Source: Hydrogenophaga sp. IBVHS2
Lineage (GTDB): Bacteria; Pseudomonadota; Gammaproteobacteria; Burkholderiales; Burkholderiaceae_C
DNA length: 64,000 bases
Direction: 5' to 3'
Assembly (NCBI RefSeq): GCF_002127215.1
Contig: NZ_NFUT01000001.1
Span: forward strand, 186,001 to 250,000
How positions within the stretch are numbered: the stretch's first letter is position 1; each line of letters begins with the position of its first letter. The position numbers and the translations under genes are program-made. Below are positions 42,985 to 54,774 of this stretch, piece by piece. The notes beneath the pieces were generated by a model. The model was not told where the DNA came from, did not search any database, and saw only the letters and a program-made list of their open reading frames with translations.

Positions 42985-43962
42985 TCACATGAGCAGGTGC
43001 TCGCCGGCGTTGTCGCCGCCCAGGATCACATAGTTCACCCGCCGGATGTCCATCAGCCGGGTGCCGCCGGCGTAGCTGATCGAGCTCTGCAGGTCCTGCT
43101 CCATCTCGGTCAGGGTGTCGGCCAGCCGGCCCTTGATCGGCTCCAGGATGCGCTTGCCTTCGACGTGGCGGTACTCGCCCTTGTTGAAGTCGCTGGCCGA
43201 GCCGAAGTACTCCTTGAACCGCTCGCCGTCCACCTCCACCGTGCGACCGGGCGATTCCTCGTGGCCGGCAAACAGCGAGCCGATCATGACCATGGTGGCG
43301 CCGAAGCGGATGCTCTTGGCGATGTCGCCGTGGCAGCGGATGCCGCCGTCGGCCACGATGGGCTTGGTGGCCACACGGGCACACCATTTCAGGGCCGATA
43401 GCTGCCAGCCGCCGGTGCCGAAACCGGTCTTCAGGCGGGTGATGCAGACCTTGCCCGGACCCACGCCGACCTTGGTGGCATCGGCGCCCCAGTTTTCCAG
43501 ATCGATCACCGCCTCGGGCGTGGCCACGTTGCCCGCGATCACGAAGCTGGCCGGCAGCTGCTGCTTGATGTGGGCGATCATGTCGCGCACGCTGGTGGCA
43601 TGGCCGTGGGCGATGTCGATGGTGATGTACTCGGGCACCAGGCCCTCGGCGGCGAGCCGGTCCACGGTGGCCTTGTCGTGGTCCTTCACACCCAGCGAGA
43701 TCGAGGCATACAGGCCGCGCGCGTGCATGTCGCGCACGAACTGCAGGTTGTCGATGTCGAAGCGGTGCATGACATAGAAGTAGCCGTTCTGCGCCATCCA
43801 GGTGCAGATGGGCTCGTCCACCACCGTCTTCATGTTGGCCGGCACCACCGGCAGGCGGAAGCGCCGTGCACCCAGCTCCACGCTGGTGTCGCACTGCGAG
43901 CGGCTGTCCACGCGGCACTGGCGCGGCAGCAGCAGGATGTTGTCGTAATCGAAGATTTCCAT
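42985..43962 (-). CDS. guaC: GMP reductase
   Basis: 325 residues from ATG 43962 ([20 protein letters not shown]). IMPDH/GMPR TIM barrel: [40 protein letters not shown] with the catalytic Cys, [34 protein letters not shown] and [21 protein letters not shown] end. There is no CBS pair, and the length fits the short bacterial GuaC. Converts GMP to IMP with NADPH. Confidence 0.93.
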   Translation of the reverse strand: MEIFDYDNILLLPRQCRVDSRSQCDTSVELGARRFRLPVVPANMKTVVDEPICTWMAQNGYFYVMHRFDIDNLQFVRDMHARGLYASISLGVKDHDKATVDRLAAEGLVPEYITIDIAHGHATSVRDMIAHIKQQLPASFVIAGNVATPEAVIDLENWGADATKVGVGPGKVCITRLKTGFGTGGWQLSALKWCARVATKPIVADGGIRCHGDIAKSIRFGATMVMIGSLFAGHEESPGRTVEVDGERFKEYFGSASDFNKGEYRHVEGKRILEPIKGRLADTLTEMEQDLQSSISYAGGTRLMDIRRVNYVILGGDNAGEHLLM

Positions 43963-44137
43963 GGAACCCGGCTCCTGTGAATGACTGAACGTTTGAGCGC
44001 TTGGTCCGGCCGGTTCCGCTGCGCCGCTGCTGACGGGCAGCGGGCACAAAAAACCGGGCGCAAGAAACTTGGGCCCGGTGCGCGATTCTAGTCCGATGCC
44101 GCCGGCCGGTGTGGGGCGCCCTTTCTACAATCGACCG

Positions 44138-46525
<2,388 letters not shown>

Positions 46526-46652
46526 TCCATGACGTCGGTGTGACAGCCGACGCAAATCCTGGCGGGTTTACAGACTGTGATCTGCGTCACGGAACTTTCA
46601 CGGCGGGTGACGATGCTCCCGGTGTTTCCACTCCAACCCACGAGGACACACC

Positions 46653-48893
46653 ATGGCCCACCATCCCGTCGACGACTGCAACGACGCTCCCAACGAACAC
46701 TTCCAGGACGTGCTGGAGAAAGCCCGCCTGAACCGCCGCGACATCATCCGCGGTGGCTTCGGTCTGGCCGCGCTGTCCACCGTGCCGATGCTGGCCGCCT
46801 GCGGCGGCATGGGCGAAGCCGAACTGCCGTCCCTGGGCTTCAATGCCGTGGGCAAGTCGCTGGCCGACGGCGTGGTGCTGCCCGACGGCTACACCTACAC
46901 CGTGGTGCACGCCACCGGTGACCGCCTGTCCACCGACATCGCTCCGTATTCCAACCAGGGTCTGGAGACCGACGACTGGTCGATGCGCGTGGGCGATCAC
47001 CACGACGGCATGGAGATCTTCTTCATCGGCCGCAATGGCCGTTACACCGAGAAGAGCACCGACCGCGCCGTGCTCGCCATCAACCACGAGAGCTCGGCCG
47101 ACGCCCACTTCTTCCACCCGCGTGGCCAGACCACCAACGGCGTGAACGGCAAGAAGTTCAACCAGTTCGGCGGCTGGGACCAGGGCAAGCGCGAGATGCT
47201 CGAGGTGCTCAAGGAAATCAACCACCACGGCGTGTCGGTGGCCGAGGTGGAGCGCGGCAAGGATGGCCGCTGGACCTACAAGGTCGGCTCGGCCTACAAC
47301 CGCCGCGTGAACGGCCAGACCCGCATGCGCATCAGCGGCCCGGCCGCTCACCTGCGCGACATCCAGCAGTTCATGGTCACCAAGTACGCGCCGGACGGCA
47401 AGTTCTCGCGCGGCACCCTGAACAACTGCGGCAGCGGCAAGACCCCCTGGGGCACCTACCTGGCCTGCGAGGAGAACTGGGCCGCCTACTGGTACATGCC
47501 CCCCGGCTCGACCGACGTCGACGCTCGCACCAAGGCTTCCCGTGCCCGCTACGGCGTGCGGAACGCTCCGGCTGCTGCAGGCGCCCTGGTCGGTTCGCAA
47601 GGCTGGGCCTCGGTGTCCGACACCGACGACCGCTTCGCCCGCTTCAATGTGTCGGCCCCGGCCGCCACCCCGGCCGGCGACTTCCGCAACGAGCCCAACA
47701 CCTTCGGCTACAACGTCGAGATCGACCCGCTGGACCGCAAGGCCGTGCCGGCCAAGCGCGTGGCCATGGGCCGCTTCGCCCACGAAGCCGCCGTCTGCGG
47801 CCTGCCGGAAAAGGGCCAGCCGCTGGCCTTCTACATGGGTTGTGACTCGGTGAACGAGTACATCTACAAGTTCGTCAGCACCGCCAAGTGGGACCCGCGT
47901 GACGTGGGCGGCGGCATGGCCGCCGGCGACAAGTACCTGAACGAAGGCAAGCTGTACGCCGCCAAGTTCAATGCCGACGGTACCGGTGAATGGCTGGAGC
48001 TGGACTTCGACAAGCTGCCGAAGACCTTCAACTACACCGTCGGCGGCGTCCCGTTCAGCTACACCTTCGCCAACCAGGCCGACGTGCTGGTGAACACCCG
48101 CATCGCTGCCAGCGCCGCCGGTGCCACTGCCATGGACCGTCCGGAGTGGGGTGCGGTGAACCCGGTCAACGGCGAGGTGTACTTCACCCTGACCAACAAC
48201 GGCACCCGTACGGCCGCCGGCGTGGATGCCGCCAACCCGCGCGCCTACACCGACGGTGATGGTCGCCTGGACGGCCGCACCCCGGGCCGTGGCAACCCCA
48301 ACGGCCACATCATCCGGTTCCGCGAGGCCGCCGGTGCCTCGACCGCCACCGAGTTCACCTGGGACATCTTCCTGTTCGGTGCCGAGGACAATTCCGACGC
48401 GACCAATGTGAACCTCTCGAAGCTGACCGCTGCCAACGACTTCTCGTCGCCCGACGGCCTGTGGTTCAGCCCCACGACCGGCATCTGCTGGATCCAGACC
48501 GACGACGGTTCCTTCACCGACGAGACCAACTGCATGCTGCTGGCCGCCATCCCGGGCGAAGTGGGCGACGGCGGCGAGGTGAGCATCAGCAACGCCGGCG
48601 GTGCCGTGCCGCAGAAGACCTTCCTGGGGGCCACCCTGGGCGAGGCCCGCCTGCGCCGCTTCCTGGTCGGTCCCAAGGGTTGCGAGATCACCGGTCTGGC
48701 CGAAGCCGACGATGGCAAGACCATCTTCGTCAACATCCAGCACCCGGGTGAGGACACTGCCGCCATCGGTACGGCTGCGGAGTACAACTTCCAGAGCACC
48801 TGGCCCTCCAACGCCGGCTACGGCCCGGGCAAGCGTCCGCGCTCGGCCACCATCGCCATCCGCCGCAAGGACGGCAAGCCGATCGGCGTGTGA
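46653..48893 (+). CDS. phoX: PhoX-family alkaline phosphatase (DUF839)
   Basis: 746 residues. Twin-arginine signal LNRRDIIRGGFGLAALSTVP with Cys-Gly in AACGG, so exported folded. PhoX features: LAINHESSADAHFFHPRG, NNCGSGKTPWGTYLACEENW, RFAHEAAVCGLPEKGQPLAF, YMGCDSVNEYIYKFVS and SSPDGLWFSPTTGICWIQTD, which build the Ca/Fe site. Releases phosphate from organic esters outside the cytoplasm. Ends at a strong double hairpin. Confidence 0.92.
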   Translation: MAHHPVDDCNDAPNEHFQDVLEKARLNRRDIIRGGFGLAALSTVPMLAACGGMGEAELPSLGFNAVGKSLADGVVLPDGYTYTVVHATGDRLSTDIAPYSNQGLETDDWSMRVGDHHDGMEIFFIGRNGRYTEKSTDRAVLAINHESSADAHFFHPRGQTTNGVNGKKFNQFGGWDQGKREMLEVLKEINHHGVSVAEVERGKDGRWTYKVGSAYNRRVNGQTRMRISGPAAHLRDIQQFMVTKYAPDGKFSRGTLNNCGSGKTPWGTYLACEENWAAYWYMPPGSTDVDARTKASRARYGVRNAPAAAGALVGSQGWASVSDTDDRFARFNVSAPAATPAGDFRNEPNTFGYNVEIDPLDRKAVPAKRVAMGRFAHEAAVCGLPEKGQPLAFYMGCDSVNEYIYKFVSTAKWDPRDVGGGMAAGDKYLNEGKLYAAKFNADGTGEWLELDFDKLPKTFNYTVGGVPFSYTFANQADVLVNTRIAASAAGATAMDRPEWGAVNPVNGEVYFTLTNNGTRTAAGVDAANPRAYTDGDGRLDGRTPGRGNPNGHIIRFREAAGASTATEFTWDIFLFGAEDNSDATNVNLSKLTAANDFSSPDGLWFSPTTGICWIQTDDGSFTDETNCMLLAAIPGEVGDGGEVSISNAGGAVPQKTFLGATLGEARLRRFLVGPKGCEITGLAEADDGKTIFVNIQHPGEDTAAIGTAAEYNFQSTWPSNAGYGPGKRPRSATIAIRRKDGKPIGV

Positions 48894-48899
48894 TGGACC

Positions 48900-48960
48900 G
48901 CCGGCCCCGTGATGGGCCGGCGATGAAAAAGCCCGGAGCGCTCTCGCGGTCCGGGCTTTT
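48900..48960 (+). terminator. Double hairpin, probably bidirectional terminator after phoX
   Basis: First a perfect 8-bp stem (GCCGGCCC / GGGCCGGC, 48900-48921), then AAAAAGCCCGGA (48926-48937) pairing with TCCGGGCTTTT (48950-48960). A-run and T-run on the two sides allow it to work for phoX and for the convergent FecR gene. Confidence 0.85.
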
Positions 48961-48976
48961 CTCGTCTCTGGAGGGA

Positions 48977-49732
48977 TCAGCGGGGCATGGCTGCCGGGTG
49001 GGCTTCGGGCCCGCGCTGCTCCATGTAGCCCCGGCCGTCCTTCACCCCGGTGCGGCCGGCGATCTGCCAGGCGGTGCGTTGCCCGATCAGCCGGGCCAGG
49101 AACTCCAGCTCCTCGTCGGTGTGGTTGAGCGCAGGCGCCGGGGTGATGAAGCGGCCGTCGCGCGGCTGCGCTTCTCCCCAGAACGACTGGTGGTAGCTGC
49201 TGACCGAGCTGACCTGCTGGCCGCGCGCGGCCAGGTCGACCGTGCCGTAGCAGTTGCAGAAGTAGGTGCGGTTGGCCTCGTTGGCCATCACCTCGGTGTA
49301 GACGCCGGTGCCGCGGATGCCCACGGTGAGGGTGGGCGTGACGATCTGGCGGTTGCTGCCGTTGCCGAAGGCGCTGCCCACCGCACCAGCCAGCAGGCGC
49401 ACGCCGCTGACGTTGTTGAGGGACTGGCCGCGCTCCACCCGCAGCCGGGAGTTCTGGCGCACGTGAAAGGCCGCGTTGCCCAGCACGAAGGTCAGGCGCG
49501 ATGCCGGCCCGCTGACGATCTCGTCGCCGGTCTGCACCGATTGCCCGGTGGCCAGGCGGGTGCCGTTGAGCAGCACATCGCCCACCAGCTCCACCACGTT
49601 GGATCGTTGCTGCGCCACCGCAGCGCCCCATCCGCCCAGGGCGACCCAGGCGGCGGCGGCCTGCAAGGTCTGGCGCCGCTGGAACCAGGTGATCTCGGCC
49701 TCGTGGCGGCCTTGCAGGGCATGCTGGGTCAT
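48977..49732 (-). CDS. FecR-domain exported protein
   Basis: 251 residues from ATG 49732. N-terminal signal-like segment (RRQTLQAAAAWVALGGWGAA cut near AVAQQ), then a FecR-type beta domain: VVELVGDVLLNGTRLATGQS, LTFVLGNAAFHVRQNSRLRV, IVTPTLTVGIRGTGVYTEV. The C-terminal part has a Cys pair in TYFCNCYGTVDL. In proteins of this kind the domain is a stand-alone periplasmic module rather than an anti-sigma partner. Last gene after thrB and the BPSS1780 membrane gene. Confidence 0.82.
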   Translation of the reverse strand: MTQHALQGRHEAEITWFQRRQTLQAAAAWVALGGWGAAVAQQRSNVVELVGDVLLNGTRLATGQSVQTGDEIVSGPASRLTFVLGNAAFHVRQNSRLRVERGQSLNNVSGVRLLAGAVGSAFGNGSNRQIVTPTLTVGIRGTGVYTEVMANEANRTYFCNCYGTVDLAARGQQVSSVSSYHQSFWGEAQPRDGRFITPAPALNHTDEELEFLARLIGQRTAWQIAGRTGVKDGRGYMEQRGPEAHPAAMPR

Positions 49733-49745
49733 GGGGACTCCGGGG

Positions 49746-50537
49746 TCAGGGGTTGGAGGGGGGCGCCGGGGAGTCGGCTCCCTCGGCCTGAAAACTGTCG
49801 CGCACCGAAAACCAGATCGATGTGTGGAACATGGCGGCCATGAGCAGCACCAGCGGGTATAGCACCGCCGAGAGGCCGCCACCCAGCACCGCACCCAAAA
49901 GGCCCACCAGCAGGCCGGCGATCATGAACACCGCACCCCAGCCGATGGCATAGAAGAACAGCGCGCCCTTGTTGGCCCAGCAGGCCATCAGGCTGAAGAA
50001 CAGGCTCTTGCCGGGGCTCACCCCGCGCCAGTACACCAGGGCCGGCGCGTGCCAGAAGGCCATCATCACCGGCAGGTAGACCAGCATGGCCAGCCACAGG
50101 CCCGGCTCGCTCATCATGGCCTGCACCATCTCGGGGGTGACCTCGCCGCTGCCGGCATCGGGCAGGGTGTCGGCGCTGCCCGCCAGCAGGGCAGCGGCCA
50201 CCAGCACCACCAGCAGCCCGATGGCGTACAGACCGCCCAGCATGAGCATGGCGCGCGTGCGCTCCGGACCGCCCCGGAAGGCGAGGATCAGGGTGGACGG
50301 CATCGGAAACCGGCCCTGCTCGGCCTCGCGGGTGGCGGCCATCAGCCCCAGCGTGGCCGCCGGCACCAGACCTACCGACAGCGCGGTGCCCACCAGCGGG
50401 ACCAGCGACAGGATGGACACCGCGGCCATGAACATGAAGAACAGGCCGCCCATGGCCAGGGGCTGGCGGAAGAAGGTGCGCACGCCTTGCCGGACCCAGG
50501 TCAGGCCGGTGCTGGCAGGAACGATGTTGAGTTTCAT
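49746..50537 (-). CDS. BPSS1780-family membrane protein
   Basis: 263 residues with about six membrane segments. The start MKLNIVPASTGLTWVRQGVR and the FRQPLAMGGLFFMFMAAVSI segment are the family signature; later FWHAPALVYWRGVSPGKSLF. Function unknown. It regularly sits behind thrB in Betaproteobacteria, and here its start overlaps the thrB stop (ATGA). Confidence 0.88.
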   Translation of the reverse strand: MKLNIVPASTGLTWVRQGVRTFFRQPLAMGGLFFMFMAAVSILSLVPLVGTALSVGLVPAATLGLMAATREAEQGRFPMPSTLILAFRGGPERTRAMLMLGGLYAIGLLVVLVAAALLAGSADTLPDAGSGEVTPEMVQAMMSEPGLWLAMLVYLPVMMAFWHAPALVYWRGVSPGKSLFFSLMACWANKGALFFYAIGWGAVFMIAGLLVGLLGAVLGGGLSAVLYPLVLLMAAMFHTSIWFSVRDSFQAEGADSPAPPSNP

Positions 50538-51547
50538 GCGGTCTCGCAGGCCGCATCGAGCCATGCGGTGGTGAAGTTCAGGCTGCCTGCCAGACGGCCC
50601 CGCAGCACCCGCTCGAAATGGCCGGGGTCGTGGGGCTTGAGCAGGGCGGCTTCGCGCGGCAGGTGCAGGTCCCACAGGCGGGAGAGCCAGAAGCGCAGCG
50701 CACCGGCGCGCAGCAGGGCGGGCAGCAGCTGGCGTTCGGCCGCGTGGAGCGGTCGCACCGACTGGTAGGCCGACAGCAGCGCCGTGGCACGGGCCGCATC
50801 GTGCTGGCCGTCGCGGGACGGGTCGGCGTCGTGCGAGACGCACCAGTCGTTCAGGCACACGGCGATGTCGAACAGGAAGGTGTCGCAGCCGGCGAAGTAG
50901 AAATCGAAGAAGCCGCACAGCCGCTCGCCATCGAACATGACGTTGTCGCGGAACAGGTCGGCGTGGATGGGGCCGCGCGGCAGCGCCTGGTAGGCCGGCA
51001 GCGATGCCACATGGTTCTGGTAGGCCAGCTCGGCACGGATCAGGGCGCTCTGCTCGGGCGTGAGGAAGGGCAGCACCACCGGCACGGTCTCGTTCCACCA
51101 GGGCAGACCGCGCAGGTTGGGCTGCTGGCGGTTGAAGTCACGCCCGGCCAGGTGCATGCGGGCCAGCATGGCGCCCACGGCGGCGCAGTGCGATGCCTCG
51201 GGCGCGAGCTGGCTGCGTCCGGCCAGCCGGTCCACCACGGCAGCGGGCTTGCCCCGGACCGTGTGCAGGATCTCGCCCCGGGCGTCGGCGGCGGGATCGG
51301 GCACCGGGATGCCGCGTGCGGCCAGGTGCTTCATGAGGTGCAGGTAGAACGGCAGCTGCTCGAAGCCCAGCCGCTCGAACACGGTGAGCACGTTCTGCAG
51401 GGTCTGCCCGTCGCGCTGGCTGGTGACGAAGTAGTTGGTGTTCTCGATCCCGCCCTGGATGCCCTTGAGCTCGGTCAGCTCGCCCAGGTCGAGCTGCCGC
51501 AGCAGCGCAGCGGCTTCGTCGAAGGCGACTTCGGTGTAGACGGCCAT
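50534..51547 (-). CDS. thrB: Homoserine kinase (APH-fold ThrB)
   Basis: 337 residues from ATG 51547 (MAVYTEVAFDEAAALLRQLD). The aminoglycoside-phosphotransferase-like type used by Betaproteobacteria: GIENTNYFVTSQ, catalytic loop GPIHADLFRDNVMFDGE, and metal motif CGFFDFYFAGCDTFLFDIAV. Phosphorylates homoserine in threonine synthesis. Thirteen bases after the DUF2782 gene. Confidence 0.94.
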   Translation of the reverse strand: MAVYTEVAFDEAAALLRQLDLGELTELKGIQGGIENTNYFVTSQRDGQTLQNVLTVFERLGFEQLPFYLHLMKHLAARGIPVPDPAADARGEILHTVRGKPAAVVDRLAGRSQLAPEASHCAAVGAMLARMHLAGRDFNRQQPNLRGLPWWNETVPVVLPFLTPEQSALIRAELAYQNHVASLPAYQALPRGPIHADLFRDNVMFDGERLCGFFDFYFAGCDTFLFDIAVCLNDWCVSHDADPSRDGQHDAARATALLSAYQSVRPLHAAERQLLPALLRAGALRFWLSRLWDLHLPREAALLKPHDPGHFERVLRGRLAGSLNFTTAWLDAACETA

Positions 51548-51560
51548 GGTGCTGCCGCCG

Positions 51561-51917
51561 TCAGAAGTTGAGCACGCGCCAGCTGCTGCGTCCGGCATTG
51601 CCGGTGGGTTTGCCGCCGGTCTCGCCCGGCAGCGCCCCGGCCGGTTGCGGTGTGATCTGGTACGCCGGCGCGCCGTTCTTGGGCGCCACGTCGATGGACT
51701 GGGTCTGGCCGCCCACGCGCAGCTCCTGGATTTTGGTCAGGGCGTCCTCGTTGGTGATGCGCTCGATCCGGTCGCCGGGGGCACTGGCCGCCGGGGAGCG
51801 GGGCGCGTCGGCGGCCGGCGCCACCGTCTGGGCGCCGGCGGGCAGGGCCAGCAGGGCGCCGAGCAGGGCCGGCAGGAGGAGGAAGGACGGGCGGTGGGCG
51901 GGGAGGTTCGGGCGCAT
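51561..51917 (-). CDS. DUF2782 exported protein
   Basis: 118 residues from ATG 51917. Signal peptide (RPSFLLLPALLGALLALPAG, cut near AGAQT), a Pro/Ala linker, then the short domain RIERITNEDALTKIQELRVG, GAPAYQITPQ, and a WRVLNF end. Unknown function; commonly sits between polA and thrB in this group. Divergent from polA with a 66-base shared promoter region. Confidence 0.87.
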   Translation of the reverse strand: MRPNLPAHRPSFLLLPALLGALLALPAGAQTVAPAADAPRSPAASAPGDRIERITNEDALTKIQELRVGGQTQSIDVAPKNGAPAYQITPQPAGALPGETGGKPTGNAGRSSWRVLNF

Positions 51918-51983
51918 GGCGCATTGTAGGCAGCCAGGGCCCGGATGCGCCGATGGCCGGGCGAGTTGGCCCACAATGCGCGG

Positions 51984-54743
51984 ATGTCTGAAAACGCCAC
52001 CCTGCTGCTGATCGACGGCTCCAGCTACCTCTACCGCGCCTTCCACGCCATGCCCGACCTGCGGGCGGTGCCCGGCGACCCCACCAGCCCGGCCACCGGG
52101 GCCATCCGGGGCATGGTCAACATGATGCAGAGCCTGCAGAAAGAGGTGCCCGCCGCCTACGTGGCCTGCGTGTTCGACGCGTCCGGACCCACCTTCCGCG
52201 ACGCCATCTACCCCGACTACAAGGGCCACCGCAGCCCGATGCCGGACGACCTGCGGGCGCAGATTCCCCCCATCCACGAGGTGGTGCGGCTGCTGGGCTT
52301 CACCGTGCTGGACGTGCCCGGCGTGGAGGCCGACGACGTCATCGGCACGCTGGCGGTGACCGCCTCGCGCCAGGGGCTCAACGTGGTCATCAGCAGCGGC
52401 GACAAGGACCTGGCCCAGCTGGTGGACGAGCGCATCAGCATCATCGACACCATGAACGGCAAGAAGCGCGACCTGGCCGGCGTGCAGGCCGAGTTCGGCG
52501 TGCCGGCGAGCCTGATGATCGACTTCCAGACCCTGGTGGGCGATGCGGTGGACAACGTGCCCGGCGTGGAGAAGGTCGGCCCCAAGACGGCGGCCAAGTG
52601 GCTCAACGAATACGGCTCGCTCGATGCCCTGGTGGCCCGGGCCGGCGAGATCAAGGGCGTGGCCGGCGAGAACCTGCGCAAGGCGCTGGACTGGCTGCCC
52701 ACCGGCCGCCAGCTGCTGACCATCAAGACCGACTGCGATCTGGACGGCTTCGTGCCGGGGCTGCCGTCGCTGGAGTCCATCCGCGTCGGCCAGCCCGACA
52801 CGTCGGCCCTGAAGGATTTCTACGAACGCTACGGTTTCAAGGGCCTGGCCGCGCGCACCGGCGAGAAGCTGGCCGCCGCCAGCCCGGCGGCCGAACCCGG
52901 CCTGTTCGACGAGCCTGCCGCCCCGCCGGCCCCGGCGCGCGAACTTCGCTACGACACCATCCTGACCTGGGAGGCGCTGGACGCCTGGCTGGCGCGGCTG
53001 ATGGCGGCCGAGCTGGTGGCGCTGGACACCGAGACCACCTCGCTGGACGAAATGCGCGCCACCATCGTGGGCATTTCCTTCAGCGTGCAGCCGGGCGAGG
53101 CGGCTTACGTGCCGCTGGCCCACGAAGGCCCGGACGCCCCCGAGCAGCTGCCGCTGGACGAGGTGCTGCAGCGCCTCAAGCCCTGGCTGGAAGACCCGGC
53201 ACACCACAAGCTGGGCCAGCACGTCAAATACGACCGCCATGTGTTCGCCAACCACGGCATCGAGGTGCGCGGCTATGTGCACGACACCATGCTGCAGAGC
53301 TATGTGCTCGAGGTGCACAAGCCGCACGGCCTGGAGAGCCTGGCCGAGCGCCATGTGGGCCGCAAGGGCATCAGCTACGAGGCGTTGTGCGGCAAGGGCG
53401 CGCACCAGATTCCGTTTGCCCAGGTGGACGTGGCCAAGGCCGCCGAGTACTCGTGCGAGGACAGCGACCAGACGCTGGATGTGCACCGTGTGCTGTGGCC
53501 GCGCCTGCAGGCCGACGAGCGCCTGCGCTTCATCTACGAGCTGGAGATCGCCAGCAGTGAGGCGCTGTTCCGCATCGAGCGCAACGGCGTGCTGATCGAC
53601 GCGCCCACCCTGGCCGCGCAAAGCCACGAGCTGGGTCAGCGCATCGTGGCGCTGGAGCAGGAGGCCTACGACATCGCCGGCCAGCCGTTCAACCTGGGCA
53701 GCCCCAAGCAGCTGGGCGAGATCTTCTTCGACAAGCTGGGTCTGCCGGTCATCAAAAAGACCGCCACCGGTGCCCGCAGCACCGACGAGGAAGTGCTGGA
53801 GAAACTGGCCGAGGACTACCCGCTGCCGGCCAAGATCCTGGAGCACCGCAGCCTGTCCAAGCTCAAGGGCACCTACACCGACAAGCTGGCCCAGATGGCC
53901 CTGCCGCGCACCGGCCGGGTGCACACCCACTATGCGCAGGCGGTGGCGGTGACCGGGCGCCTGTCCAGCAACGACCCCAACCTGCAGAACATTCCCATCC
54001 GCACCGCCGAGGGCCGCCGGGTGCGCGAGGCCTTCGTGGCCCCCCCCGGCCATGTGATCGCGAGTGCCGACTATTCGCAGATCGAGCTGCGCATCATGGC
54101 CCACATCAGCGGCGACGAGGCCCTGCTGCGGGCCTTCCACGAGGGCCTGGACGTGCACCGGGCCACGGCCGCCGAGGTGTTCGGCGTGGCGGTGGACCAG
54201 GTCAGCAGCGAGCAGCGGCGCTATGCCAAGGTCATCAACTTCGGCCTGATCTACGGCATGAGCGCCTTCGGCCTGGCCAAGGCCCTGGGCATCGACAACA
54301 CCGCCGCCAAGAACTACATCCAGCGCTACTTCGAGCGCTTTGCCGGCGTGCGCCAGTACATGGACGACACCCGCGCGCAGGCCAAGGCGCAGGGCTATGT
54401 GGAAACCGTGTTCGGCCGCCGCCTGTACCTGCCCGAGATCAACAGCCCCAACGGCCCGCGCCGCAGCGGTGCCGAACGCGCGGCCATCAACGCGCCCATG
54501 CAGGGCACGGCGGCCGACCTGATCAAGCTCAGCATGGTGGCGGTGCAGAAGGTTCTGGACGACCAGGGCCGGGGCACGAAGATGATCATGCAGGTGCACG
54601 ACGAACTGGTGTTCGAGGTGCCCGAAGCCGAGGTGGACTGGCTGCGCACCGAGGTGCCGCGCCTCATGGCCGGTGTGGCCGCACTCAAGGTGCCGCTGCT
54701 GGCCGAGGTGGGCGTGGGGCCGAACTGGGACCAGGCGCACTGA
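51984..54743 (+). CDS. polA: DNA polymerase I
   Basis: 919 residues from ATG 51984. Domains: 5'-3' exonuclease (LLIDGSSYLYRAFHAMPDLR, VVISSGDKDLAQLVDERISI), a 3'-5' exonuclease with its DxE still present (VALDTETTSLDEMRATIVGI, so proofreading may be active), then family A polymerase: motif A ASADYSQIELRIMAH, motif B RRYAKVINFGLIYGMSAFGL, motif C MQVHDELVFEVPE. Fills gaps and removes RNA primers. Confidence 0.97.
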   Translation: MSENATLLLIDGSSYLYRAFHAMPDLRAVPGDPTSPATGAIRGMVNMMQSLQKEVPAAYVACVFDASGPTFRDAIYPDYKGHRSPMPDDLRAQIPPIHEVVRLLGFTVLDVPGVEADDVIGTLAVTASRQGLNVVISSGDKDLAQLVDERISIIDTMNGKKRDLAGVQAEFGVPASLMIDFQTLVGDAVDNVPGVEKVGPKTAAKWLNEYGSLDALVARAGEIKGVAGENLRKALDWLPTGRQLLTIKTDCDLDGFVPGLPSLESIRVGQPDTSALKDFYERYGFKGLAARTGEKLAAASPAAEPGLFDEPAAPPAPARELRYDTILTWEALDAWLARLMAAELVALDTETTSLDEMRATIVGISFSVQPGEAAYVPLAHEGPDAPEQLPLDEVLQRLKPWLEDPAHHKLGQHVKYDRHVFANHGIEVRGYVHDTMLQSYVLEVHKPHGLESLAERHVGRKGISYEALCGKGAHQIPFAQVDVAKAAEYSCEDSDQTLDVHRVLWPRLQADERLRFIYELEIASSEALFRIERNGVLIDAPTLAAQSHELGQRIVALEQEAYDIAGQPFNLGSPKQLGEIFFDKLGLPVIKKTATGARSTDEEVLEKLAEDYPLPAKILEHRSLSKLKGTYTDKLAQMALPRTGRVHTHYAQAVAVTGRLSSNDPNLQNIPIRTAEGRRVREAFVAPPGHVIASADYSQIELRIMAHISGDEALLRAFHEGLDVHRATAAEVFGVAVDQVSSEQRRYAKVINFGLIYGMSAFGLAKALGIDNTAAKNYIQRYFERFAGVRQYMDDTRAQAKAQGYVETVFGRRLYLPEINSPNGPRRSGAERAAINAPMQGTAADLIKLSMVAVQKVLDDQGRGTKMIMQVHDELVFEVPEAEVDWLRTEVPRLMAGVAALKVPLLAEVGVGPNWDQAH

Positions 54744-54774
54744 GCGCCATGCCGAATCCGAGGGGAGACATCAC

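Noticed and set aside
46587..49631. A 1014-residue minus-strand open frame over phoX
   Set aside because: Same antisense effect; phoX on the plus strand is convincing along its full length.
51561..54740. A 1059-residue minus-strand open frame antisense to polA
   Set aside because: Low-complexity His/Gly/Val-rich translation. Only its last 118 residues, the DUF2782 gene at 51561-51917, are real.
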